Source: Neopestalotiopsis rosae
Taxonomy: Eukaryota; Ascomycota; Sordariomycetes; Amphisphaeriales; Sporocadaceae
DNA: 64,000 nt
Reading direction: 5' to 3'
NCBI GenBank assembly: GCA_023078685.1
Contig: JALGAS010000005.1
Coordinates: forward strand, 2,356,001-2,420,000
The notes below the pieces were generated by a model. The model searched no databases, was not told the origin of the DNA, and saw only the letters and a program-made list of their open reading frames with translations. Positions 45,597 through 57,854 of the stretch are shown piece after piece. Numbering within the stretch: position 1 is the stretch's first letter; the number at the start of each line of letters is the position of its first letter. Position numbers and translations under genes: made by a program.

Positions 45597-48500
45597 TTAG
45601 AACCACTTCCAGTTGACGCCCGCCTCGAGCTTCTTCAGGATCCCGACGGCGTCAATGAGGAGCCGACTCCTGCCGCCCGCGGCCTCGCCCTCGAGGCGCT
45701 TGCGGACCATGGACACGACGGCAATGGTGACGGCGCGGCCGCGGACGCGGACGTGGGTGAAGACGTCCTGGGGGTGAACCTGGCTGGCGACGTGGTGCAG
45801 CCACCCGAGCGCCTCGAGCTCGCTCTCCCGCTCCTTGACGCTGGCATTGATGGCCGCGTTCTTATTGTCTCCACTGCGAGTGGTAGTATTGTTGGTGGCC
45901 GATCCGGATCGCGAGTGGGAAGAGGAGGAAGAAGAACCGCTGCCGCTGGTGAGCGTCGAGGTGCTGCCCGTGGACGACGATGATGATGCCGCATTGGCTG
46001 GGCTGGTGCCTCGGTGGCCGATGGCCCAGCAGATGAGGGAGCAAACGTAGATGGCCCAGTAGTCTGAGACATCAGACATGTTCCACCTCCTGATGGGAGA
46101 GGGACCACCGCCGAGACCCATTGTCGAGTTGTTGTTGTCATTATCATTAATAGTTAAAAAGGCAATGAGTGCCTTGGCAGCAAATCTAGCCGCGGTAGCA
46201 GCGTGAGGACTGCCACACCATTGCTTCAGTGTCTTTTGGTACTGCACGAATGCTTTGCCTTCCAGGACTTTTTGGCTGAACAACCACGAATCCCCAGATA
46301 CTGCCAAAAGGTCATGCAATGGCGTGTAGTGCAACGCTGCATATGTGTAAGCAACCCCAGAGTCTGGGAAAAGATGCAGGATCCGTTCCACATCCCCGAG
46401 GTCAGGGTTAGAATACAAGTCCAGGGTACCAGTAGGTCTCCTGGGGATGCGCAAGACCTCAGAGGCTAGGAACACAGCCTGGTCCATGGGAGAGGCACTG
46501 GCAATGACCTCTCTGGAGATGATATCCTCGGACAAAACAGCAGGCTCTAGAGAGGCGGGTCGCGCATTAGTGAGTGCCTCCCACTCTTCTGGTGAAGCAT
46601 TCCACAGCTCCTCGCTGGCTGCCGTTAGGGGAATCGGAGGGCAGGGCGAAGCGAAATTTTGCATGAGCGGTAGTTCATAATACATGGAGGTGTGCACATC
46701 CACAGCAAAGCACGCTGCGAGGAGACGGCGGCGGGCCTCTGCTTCGACCCATTCGGCCCATCGTGGTTTCTGAATGGTGGGAGCGCTGGAAAGTCCTCCG
46801 ATGGAAGGGGTAGAATGCGTGGATCCAAAGGAATGATCGAGGTCCGGTTGTTGGGTGATGGTATCAACCTGTAGCGGAGACGTTGAGTATGGGTGCCATT
46901 GGTAGTATGATGAAGAAGGAAACACAAGACTGAAAAGAGAATAATCCTGAAAATGAGAGTAGGTAAAGAAATCAAGAGAAGCAGATACAGTAGGAGATGA
47001 AGTAGGACTCACTCTCGAGTATAGCGACCGGAAGGGCTCCGACGGTTTAATCGCAATCTTCTTACCCCGAAACCGAGCAAAGATCTCGCACAAGAGGATA
47101 GTCTGCATGGTCGAAACGTTCCACTGAAGGGTCTGGAGCTGCTGATTAACATGAGTTTTCACAGAAAGGCAAACTCGGAAAAAGAAACACTCTCGACTCA
47201 CCCGTTTCGCTTCTTGCCAGGCCCACTCATGCAGCTGGTTGCCCTTGAGGCGATCCTCCTTGCCCTCGAGAAACTGCGAGCCCACGGCGGCCATGGCAGC
47301 GCGCAGAATCTCGTCGGGTGCGAGCTCAAACTTGCGCCGGTGAATAAGGGGATAAGAAGCGTCGAAGCGCTTCCAGTATACTTCGAGAAAATGCGGAATA
47401 GCATCTCGGGCAGGCTTGGGCAGCGAGAACGCTGTCAGAAAGGTAGTTCCGGAGAGACCTCCCATGAGAGCCGCCTGATGGCCCTTGAAGCGAGCCCCTA
47501 ATACTTGGGGATCGTGTGATGCTGGCGCGAGTGTGACTAAAGATTCAGCTGATTGAACAGAGGAAGACATGTTCGGCGGGGTCGGACTACGAACAGAAGG
47601 AAAATGGGATTGTGGGTGACCGAGGAAGTGAGTATCCTCAGTGTAAAGAGACATTGATGGATCGATCATTCCAGGGTAGAAAGGATCTGAAAAGAAAGTG
47701 GGTTGGGAGGTTATCACGTCCATGTGAGGACTGTGGATGCCTTGGGTAGGAGGCGTGTAAACAAAGGAACTCTGCCACTCTGAAGTAGTGGGCGGCGAAG
47801 AAAAGGCGGAAACATTGTAACCTCTCCTATGGCTATGATCGGAGGGCGTGGAAGAATAGCTAGGGTTGCTATCGGAAGATGCCCATGGAGATAGGTCAGG
47901 ATTAATCATGGCCTGGGTGGCTTCAGGTCCAAGTCCGGATGTGACAATGAGGAGCGCGTTCGCCGGGGATGTTCGAGGAACTTCATGGTAATTTGACATT
48001 GGGGTATCGTAACTATCATAGCTCAAGCCTGGAGAGTCATCCAAGCTAGGAGGCTGTTGATTGATAGTTGGAATATCAGCACTATGGGTATAGTGACCCG
48101 GTCCACTCGAGTCGCGGCGTTGTTGAGGCGACATTTGTTGCTGGCTCGGACTGTTGTACTGATTGTCGCCGTATGTAGAGTATGAAGAGCCATAGGGCTG
48201 GCTAGGGTTGGGGCTCATGACTGGGCTCGGCTGCATTGGTCCCTGAGGACCCTGATCGTAGCCAGTCGACGTGGTAGAGGCCCTGCGGCTATTATCACCA
48301 GTGCCGCTCCTAGATGAAGCTTTGTCCCCCTCGAGTTCACTAACAAGTGTCTTAGCGCTTGGGGGCCATTCATGTCAGCACAGTTCTACTTACTGTCTTG
48401 TTGCATGGCGAGCCAGCAGATCCGCCCGGTGGAACGCTCTCTCACATCCGGGATAGGTGCAGGGATATTGGGGCGTTTGATGACTGAGCTGGTGACGCCT

Positions 48501-49145
48501 AGATGAAGATTGATCAGTCCTCTTGTCCCAGATTCATGATCCCTAGACCCCCTCATCCTTTTCTTACCTGAGATGTTCTGCGCGTGTAAATGTCTGTGAA
48601 AATGTGAGTTGACATGGACTGTGGCTATAATGAAAGTTGAGGGGGCTCACCTTGGGTGGTCGACATATCTCACACGTGTGAACCGGGACACCCTTCTTCG
48701 CCCTGCTCACACGACCGGTGATGGGCGTTAACTTGACTTGCACCTCTCCTGGGCTTCCCATGGGCCGGTTGGGCTGATCTCCTCCAGTTCCCGAGGCCGA
48801 GGCGTGACGATACATGTCTTCAGGATAGCTGCTGTTGTTCCCACGAGCGGGGGCTGGCCGAGTCGAGGGCCCCAGCGGCGATGCTAATGACGATGTTGAA
48901 GATTCAGCGGCTATGATGTTGGATGAGGATGATGGTGACCTGTTATGCCTTCCAGTAGCGCCGTGTATATGTATATCAGTAGAAGATGTTGCTAGCCTGT
49001 CTCTAGGATGTTGATGATCTGAGGCTAAGTGGTCTCGATCTAGTCTGGTGCCGGGTGTAGACGAAGACGGCCCATCCTTTTTATTTAATGTTTGGGGCTC
49101 CTCCTTATCTACATCCATATCCATGATAAATTCGAGGCTTGTCAT
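45597..49145 (-). CDS. C2H2 zinc-finger transcription factor with fungal-specific TF domain
   Basis: Minus strand. Exons 49145-48651, 48593-48568, 48498-48394, 48357-47202, 47141-47013 and 46946-45597 give 1086 residues. Two fingers are rebuilt across four exons: finger 1 C158-x2-C161 ... H176-x3-H180 (CEICRPPK then TFTRAEHLRRHQLSH; 14 residues between the pairs instead of 12), and finger 2 C187-x4-C192-x12-H205-x3-H209. The last His codon is split by intron 3. A Ser/Pro/Tyr-rich activation-like region follows, then a fungal-specific transcription factor domain (FLEVYWKRFDASYPLIHRRK onwards; RRRLLAACFAVDVHTSMYYE). This C2H2 plus fungal_trans layout occurs in Klf1-like regulators. The last two introns (60 and 66 bp) are multiples of three without stops, so isoforms could keep them; a longer 144-bp version of the last intron is also in phase. 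The target genes are unknown. Confidence 0.85.
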
Positions 49146-49279
49146 GGTTGCAGAGGCTCAAAATGGAACAGTAGGTAGGTCTGGGATGGGTATGGATGGA
49201 TGGGATGGGACCGGATGGTAAAGTTAGTAATCGCGGCTCAGCCCTGCCGCCGGACGCTACCCCCAGAAATAAAGTGATG

Positions 49280-49324
49280 ATGTATGTCAGGTATGTAAGG
49301 TATGTGAGGTAAGGTAGGTAAGTA
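49280..49324. repeat. GGTA/GGTATGT-rich imperfect repeat
   Basis: Repeated GGTATGT, GGTA and AGGTAAG units immediately upstream of the transcription-factor start. Similar TACCTACC-like runs are scattered in other gene-free parts of the window. Confidence 0.5.
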
Positions 49325-52300
49325 ATCAGGCAAGTAACTTTGTAAATAGCTACCCGCAGATGTGAGATCGATGCGTGAGGCTGGGGTCACAGGGGCGTGT
49401 TTCTGGGAAAGAAGGCTACACTGTAGATAGATCGAGCAGCGCTCAGCCTTCTAGTCAGGAGATGGGCGATCGAGACTCGTGCTCGGCAGTGGTGTTTTCC
49501 TTGGTGGTGGATAGTAAGGATAGTACCGTGCCGTACCCGTAAGTCCTAGATGATGTGAAGGGGTGGGAAGTACCGGGCGGTTAGAAGTAGTGGGCGGAGC
49601 AACAAGTATTGTGCTATATTCAGACCGATTTAGGGTTCCGAGGGTGCGGTTAGCTGGGAAGTAGAGTGTGATCGAGATAGTACAGGAGAATTAAAAAAAG
49701 TGAAGTCAGAGGAATTTCCCAGAAATTCCCAACGGTAACCATGTAACTAGTAGCAAAAGGCGTTTCTCCTCCATGCGAGACGATGAACGACGAAGCAGTG
49801 CAAAAAGGTGCAGCATGGTATTCCAAAAGTGTATCCCCGGACCCCCCTGTCAGCTGGAATGGAATGCAAGGGTCCCGACTGCAGGCTCCTTCAGCAATGG
49901 TGGCTCATCTCACAGGATGCTATTTACGGGGTATCGAGTACAATAAGACTCCAGGGTTCCCGATTGGGAAAACTGTACTGTCGACCCTTAATTCAGAAAC
50001 ACACGCCGCAATTGTGCAGAGGTGGCACAGCTGATCGAGGTGGGCAGAAAGGAGGATATTATGGGTGGAACGACACGATTGAGTGAATGTATGGATTCTG
50101 CAACAGTCTTTTTGCTCTGTGCCCTTCTTTTTTTCTGTATTTCTTTTCCCGCGAATCTTTTTGACTAGAGATGCAGAGGAGGTTTTGACAAGGAACCGAC
50201 TATGCAGTATTGTGCAAGGCAAGAAAAGAAAAGAAAAACAGCCAGGTACCGTGTACAGAGTACCCGTACCTAACTTTTGTAGGGTAGGTACACTACCACC
50301 TCCTCCACCCATACAAATAGGCTGGCAGGCATACTTTGACTGCAAAATGATACCGGTAGCCTGGGTCGTACGCTAAGGTACCATATTTAGAATAGGCATA
50401 CTTCTTACCACAAGCCAAGAGGCGGCTGTCCTTCGGTGGGACGGCACCGAAGATCTCTTGTGGTTGTTGTTCTTTTATGGCGGCAGCTTCGCCGATGACC
50501 CGATGCACCTCGACCGACAATTCGGTCGGGAATCTGTGCACAAAGGTAATATTTGACAGACAAGATGGGATAGATGGATGAATGTCTGAATAGAGCACAG
50601 ACATCGTGATGCCAGAGTTTGAGCATCATACTCAATTGAAGAAAGACTCGATGAACTGGACGAAAGGCAAGGTTCAAGTCGATAGCTGACAAGAAAGAGG
50701 GTCGTAGTGAGAAGGACACATTAAGCTCCAAGACCTAGCCTGCCACCACAGTACACTACCCAGAGGCGCAGCATGGACAAGCCCCCTGTCCGCAGAACCA
50801 CACACACATCCATAGACGGGTGTGCTTATTATTCTCAAAGGCCTTGCGCCGTCCGTCGCCCAGCAGGTCTTGAAATAACACAATTTCCAACATGGTAACA
50901 CAACTTGACAGGCTGACGTTGATTGTTTCCTATTCGGCAGGAGGTGCAACAAAATAGGATCACTTCATCATGGACGGGAAAGGTGATCACATCATGCTTC
51001 TTGATGTGATGACTTGTAATCCGGCTTGGTCGCTGCCGGCTCTCACCCATGCAGCCCTTTGGAGAAGACTTATGTATGCAGTCATAACTGCATAGAATGT
51101 TCTCAACATAGAATTTGTCAAGCCTCTTTTTCCTCCTTTCTTATCATTATTCATTTTTCATTTCTTGTTTACTTGAACTGTACGACACAATCGTGAGGAG
51201 GAACAGAGAACTAGTTTAGCGTAAGCAATAGTAGACGGCGCTCCTACGAGTGGACAAGCAAGCAGCATAACGGCGAGATAACGAGCGTTGACGTGAACCG
51301 TGGGAAGCGAGAAGAGGCGCCAAGATAAAACTAGTGGCCGAGATCCTCACAGAAAGTGGAATATAGCGGAGAACAGCACTATACTACCTACGTAACCATG
51401 GAGTCCGAGCTTGTATGGTTGAAGATCCTACCAACAGAACGCCGTTACACTCTTGCTAGGGGACAACCGTCATCCTCGCCCTCAACGAGGTTGCATTGAC
51501 CTTGCGAATACCTAGTGTCCAGGATTGTGCAGATTCTCATTGGGCGCCCAGCACGACAAGAGAGCGAAAATAAATATCTCACTATGATATTTCATATCAT
51601 CAATTCCAAGCATCTTGACAAGACACGAAACATTTGCTTTTGCCCATCCCCCCTCCAAACGAGGGGGTGAACTGGGTCAAAGCCCGGAAGGATTTGCACG
51701 TCGCAACGACATGATGAATGGTCTCTCCCCTTGTGGCCTAGACTAGGTGTGCGAGGCGGATCCTTCTTGACGCTCATTCGGCTGTCTGTACCGTTGACAA
51801 GCGCGGCATAGGGCTGGATGATCTGAGGGAGGGGGGTTTGATTGATACTATGTACGTACTGGCGGCAGAGGCGGCCCCAATAAGGCTGCTCGCTGCGAGT
51901 AGTTCTTCTCAGTGATTCCTTTCTGCTTCACGGATGTTTCATAAAAGTCGAAAGAGGTCTGTCTAAACTACTTTGCATCTCTACTGGCCCCAGAGAACCA
52001 AGATCTGGTCGACTTGCAACGAGTCAAGTGTGCCGGCAAATGATGAATCCTGCAGGACGCATCTCCAGACGGAACCCACCATGGTGTAAAAGACGTGACA
52101 AGGGATAGGATAGAATAGCAGCCAGCCTATGCGAGCCAGCCAGCCAGCCAGCAAGCAAGCACGAGGACGCATCTCCTTCTCCATCTCCATCCCCATCCTA
52201 CGCTACGCTGACAAGCAGAAATTTGAGCCGGTAGGAAAAGAGACTGCTGGGGGCATCCATGCTGGCGCGAATCCTTCAAGCAGGTTCGGTAATGTAGGCG

Positions 52301-54644
52301 GGTCCTTCACACCCAACCCTTGGAGTGGAACAAGACAAGACAGGAAAAAAAGGCAGAAGGCCAGGACACCTCGTGCGTGGGTTGCATTTCTTTGAGCCAG
52401 GCCACTCGACTGGACGGACGCTGTTGCGACGACCACTGAGAGGGGAGAGAGACGCAGTGGCCTTTTTTCCTGCCCGTCCTGTTTCTCCTCTCCAGGGCCA
52501 CCAGGCCAGGCCACTTGCTGCAGCCCAGCACCCTCGAATGCACATTGCACACAATACAGGCATTCTATGTACGCTGTGGTTGCAGTAAGGCGGGGTGGGA
52601 TGTGTTGTACTGCCCATTGTCACACAGAGAGGCTTAGACGGGTTGCTGTGTCTGTGGCCTGAGGCCCAATGACGAGCCGATCCAAGACAAGATCCTATTA
52701 ATAACACAATGCGCATGGTCTCTGCTGTCGGTCGGTGGTTCGGTGGGCGTTGCTGGCTGGCTGTCTCTGGCTGCTGCTTGCTGCTGCGTACTTTTGACAC
52801 CCGCCAGGCGATCAATGTTTTGACCGACACCAAATCTGGCCATGAGAGACGATCAGCGGGAGAAGGATCGAAGTCGTCTCGATTGAAATTCGAAAAGATG
52901 ATCCGATGAATAAGCTTTGTTCCTCGAGGCGATACTATTATGGCGCCAAAGCGGGAATCCGGCCAACGCCAAACGGGCGGGTTCCTGAAGATGGCAGCGC
53001 ACGCCTTGGGGTCCAAATCTGTCTTTCTCCTCGTTTTGAATCTTTAGACGATGGGTATACCCGCAGATGGACAGCCGGAAGGGACAGACAGGCCCATTGT
53101 CAACAAACATGCCACGCTACATAGCTTCGTACAGACTACATACATGCATACTTACTGGCATACATACATCTCTGGCCCCCTCAAACCCCTCTGCCCAGAG
53201 CTGCTCTTGGGGGCCGGAGATCTTTTTGGCTGCGTCGCAACGAAGACGACAGAAATGATGTGCATGAAATCGGCAGCAGGCCATGACAGCCTTTTCTTTT
53301 GCCCTTTCCTCTCACGTGTATGCATCGGCAACCGTGCTACCTGCGCTACGGATGTTGTGTTCCCCAAAATGCTGATGGCCTGATGCGCTGTAAGCGACGG
53401 CCATTCTTGGGCACTGGGCACACAAGGCCGTTGAGGAGCGTTCCCAAATAGTAAAACACAAGTACCTGGCCCGAGGCTCGGCGACCTCGTGCGTATGAAA
53501 TAGGCATGTATGTATGCAACCCGCGTGTGACTCAAGCACACTGACAAGAATAATAACACTGTGACGATGATGTCTTGTTGTGCACGTACAGGAGGAGATC
53601 GTCACAGTTCCAACAACTGAAACCCCCAACGGCAGATGTGCAGATGCAATGGACTTCACACTAACCTTAAGTTCGCCTCGGGCGAAGCGGCTCTACCCTA
53701 CGGCACGTTCCTTGTCGTTGGATGCAAACTAACCAACAACTACTATAGCACCACCGTTTCTTCGCGCTCGTTTCAACCCGGACGGACGAACTTCCCCAGA
53801 TTATAGATTATCGCAACGTATGTACCTCTGCTCACTCGCTCATTTTGGTCGTGAGTCGTGACTCGAGTCGAGCACGGTCGCCTGACAAGAGCATGCAGAT
53901 ACACACACGCTGTCGCTGACTACATGGACGCCAAGCAACATGTTCACACGTAACTCCACAGCCAGTCCGGGAATATATACGTGCTCTGCCATAAACTTGC
54001 ATTCCTGAGTATAGATAGATGGGCTCAGTCTTGTTAGTGGTGGTCAGCGGCTAACTTCCAATTATAGTCGACCAAAGCCGCCTTCTGTATCTGGTCTGGG
54101 CACATCGAACCGACCACGTTAGGACAATGATTTGATTCAGTTTTCTCTCTGCTTCAGTCCATCGGTAGTCATCATTTTACTGATCATCGTTACTGATGTG
54201 TGTGTGTGTGTGTCCTTTATGTCCCGCACAACAACAGCAACATTGAGTAGATCATTACTCGAAAGCAACAAAAGACCTTGCCGCTCTTCCTTGCAAAATG
54301 ACCCTCATGCACGGCGCCTAAAACATCCGGTTTTTTGCGTGCCAATAACACAGGGTGGGAACCTCTTGCGCAACGCCATTTATGGATGAGCTGAGCAGAG
54401 GACCTGACTTGTGTAATCTTGTAGACTGCACCCACACTTTTCATCTGCGTCACGTCATGCACGGCACATTTATTTTCATAGGTAAGCACACAAACAGAAG
54501 GAGAAAATCAGAGTGGTCCGCGGACGAACTGTGACAAAGACAAGAATGAGGTAGAAATCCCGGATGTCGCGTGGCATTCCTTGAAGCGGCTCGAGTTCCG
54601 GAAGATCCTGAGTGCTTCCTACCAGCATAGACCCTTTTTCTTTC

Positions 54645-54646
<2 letters not shown>

Positions 54647-54714
<68 letters not shown>
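54647..54714. repeat. (CT)34 microsatellite
   Basis: Thirty-four uninterrupted CT units, the longest simple repeat in the window, followed by a degenerate TTGTCGCTC duplicate. In promoters such GA/CT tracts can bind GAGA-like factors or form triplex structures; here no neighbouring gene is near. Confidence 0.95.
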
Positions 54715-54717
<3 letters not shown>

Positions 54718-57700
54718 CGCTCTTGTCGCTCTTACTTTCTATCCACCCCCCTCCCTCTCCGTCATCTCAGCCTCCCCGGCGGGGACAGCCTTAACCGCAA
54801 CCTGGGGTCCCGGCCCCCAAAAATAGGTACTCGTGAGTCCGATTCGAGCAGATCAGGCAGACTTTTTTGCTCAACCTGCCTCGTGCGACTCTACATCTAG
54901 GGGAGACCATGCGAATCGTTATCCACGACGGCGCGGGAAGCGAGCTCGGCACGGACGGGCTGTGGGGAGAAGGAACAGGAAGTGGTTGCGGGATGTGATA
55001 TTCCCGTACTCTGTAGAGGTGATCCATTGGTTCTTGATGCTATTGTTGCTCGCCATGCCCCTCTCGTATTGCTTCCTTTCCTTCGTGCCTTGCAGCATTG
55101 GGCGTCGCTTACGCTTCTTTGAGATATATCTACCGAAGTCTTTGTGCGTGCTCTCAAAGTCAAAATGACCACTCCGCCTCCTTGCACCTGCGTCTCAAAG
55201 GAAGCACTCTACTTTGCTTTTGCTTCCTAATTTGCCTTTTTCATATGTGCAGCACGTGTGGACCTTCGGGCCGACCCCTCGTCTAGCCTCAAGAAACTGC
55301 TTGTTGCATACCAACATGCCAGATGCCTACCCGGTGATGCTCGCTTGTTTTCTCCCAATGTGTATCGACCGCCCGGACTCTTCCCTCTCGGCAGCAGACT
55401 CCGGGATCGTCACATATGCAAATCTGGCGTTGGACACATCGATCATATCCCGCGTCCCTAGGATTGATTACGCGTTAAACGATGTGCGATGTATATACTT
55501 AGGATCACTTCATGCCATATTTATCTCCATGCAAGCCCAAGCACAACACCCGCGCCAGTGCGTGGTTTTTTTGAGTGATCATCACACATCCAACAATAGC
55601 ACTTTCTTCGCTGTCTCGATAGTGTCACCGGAGATCGCAGTTTTCTCTTGGGATCCCAGGGTCCCAGATCTCCAGCCATATTGCAAGATTCCATCTCTGC
55701 CACCATGCATCCCGATTCCTTCTTCTCGCCACCATGGCACAGAGGTGCGGTGCTGCTAGAAGGAGAAAAAGTCAATATTGATTTGCTGTGCCCTTGAGAA
55801 GGAACCACGAATCCATCTACAAATTTCACGTTACATTCCCCAGCAGCGGAACAAGCCGAAAGGCATCCCCCACTTAGATCTACAGTATTTGCTGGGGGAC
55901 GTGGGATGTATCGTTCCTCCCACCCGCGGGGTCTTCAATATCCAAGAGGATTATACGGGACATGCAAATACCAAGATTTTGCAGGCCTGTGTGAACCCTT
56001 TCAGGCAGGCCATGAGAATAGAATAGAATCGTACTGTATTGAGAACCCTCTTTTTCATCATCGGCATTGAACCACATACTCACACAGTATTGGGTTGCAT
56101 CGGATTCAAAAGTGGCAGCAGCAGATATGCACCTATGATCCTACAAGGCGTTTTTTTTTCCACCACGATATGTATCTAACAAATCATCGTTCAATTTCGT
56201 CCTCTGCCTATCCGTTGCCACCCTACCTACAATTTCCGCGACCGAGAAGAATGAAAAGCGATTTTATTGCCACGTGTGAGCACAACTAGTATACCTCAAT
56301 CACCAAATTTGAAGAGACAATTTTATCTCTGGACCAATCCTTTCTCTCCAATCAATGCAACCTCGATGGCTCGGATTACGGGACCGGTGTGTCGTGTGCC
56401 TTTGCAACGTCGGCTTCTTGAGCAACCATTGGTTGCTCCCCCAAACCTCCCCGAGTGACTTAACCTGAAGCATGAAACGCTTCTACTTTGAGAAACGAAA
56501 AGATTCTTGCAGCAGGGCGGAAAAGGATTGTGAATCATGTAGTCCGCCCAATTGTCTTTGGCCCGTCTCTTGGGGAAACCCCGGGAGATATCCATGGTCT
56601 CCAAGTGCCGTGCATATCGTTTTGGGCATTTTCCAGCTTCTTCCTCGCCTTGCCCTCTCTGCTACCTTCTCTCTCCTTTTTTGGGAAGAATGCAACTGGT
56701 AGGCAACTTGGCTCGGCTGCATAATGCCACGAGATTGTGCACCACCCCCTCTTGCCCTACCTAGATCCCCCAAAACTCCTTTGCATATTCGAGCATCCAC
56801 GTGTTTCGTCTCTGTGATTCTGCTTGTTTCTATGTATGCTCCTGCAATCCTAATTTTGATGGCCTCGGCTACCGCGTTATATTGGTACTGGGATTGATTT
56901 CACACTCGTACAGCTTTTACATCTGGTTCCCCTGCAACGCAATTGGAGGGTCCTCGCTTTTTTGATACGCCGAGAGACGAGCCTTGACTAGGTGTCCGAT
57001 GTCTACATGGTCGATTGAAGCATTGTTCAATGATATCACGTGATCGAATTAGTAAATGTGTATAGAGTATGCTATAGCATCACGTCATATTCTCTATAGT
57101 CAACAACTCAGAGACTTGGTTGTAGGTTACCGTTTCAGCCATATGTGAATATAAATTCAACCGCTTCAAAGCATACCCAACCAAAATCCATGGAATCACT
57201 GTGTTTCTGTACTACCGCACTGTAACTTGCTCCGGACTCTCATCTAAAAGTCATCCAATCCATGTGTCATGCCTAGTAAACTTTCCAGTCATAAGTTTCC
57301 GCACAGTAACTGGTTCTACCAAGACTCGGAATGGTCATATAGCCCAAAGTCCCACAGCTAGATTTTTGAAAATTATAATAAAAAGCTTTACATCAATGGA
57401 ATCAGTTTGAGATATATACAACAAGGTACTAAGATCATATGATGCTTCGTCTCTTGTGCTAGACGCGATTGAAGTCAGGTATCTACAGTGACCATGAACT
57501 GCACAAGCCTCAGACTACAGCAGTCACATTGATGTGAGGGCTATGTTCATGACTAGCAGCGATCCATGGAGAGTGATGACATGACTAGATCCATTGACCA
57601 CTTTGCTCTTTCTGTACTCGATCACCACGCCAAAAATAAATAGGTAAATTTGGGTAAATAAGGTACTTTTATAGTTTTTTTTTTTAGTGGTATATACGTA

Positions 57701-57854
57701 TTTAAGCTACTTGGAGTTGCTGAATGCTTTACCACCTATTGAAACCTACCTACACTCATTCGCCTAGGACAGCCGCAGAGCATCAATCAACCATCTCTCT
57801 CATATTCGCATTTCCGCTCTCACCCAGCGCTACACTCTGCAGACCGCTGCCAAT

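Larger units (their letters stand above)
49146..57854. other. 8.7 kb gene-free block
   Basis: The largest gap in the window, between the divergent transcription-factor (minus) and unknown-protein (plus) genes. I found no frame with family features, no tRNA and no transposon. The longest open frame (52276-53016, minus, 246 codons) has Trp/Arg/Pro/Ser-rich composition typical of chance. Notable content: GGTA-rich repeats at 49280-49324, CATA and GCCA runs near 52137-52160 and 53138-53170, the (CT)34 tract at 54647, and an isolated exon-like segment at 50406-50534. It may be an extended regulatory region of the transcription factor or carry noncoding RNA. Confidence 0.45.

Noticed and set aside
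52276..53016. Minus-strand 246-codon open frame
   Set aside because: Composition is Arg/Pro/Ser/Trp-rich, there is no domain or signal, and three other frames are open nearby; it looks like chance in GC-rich sequence.
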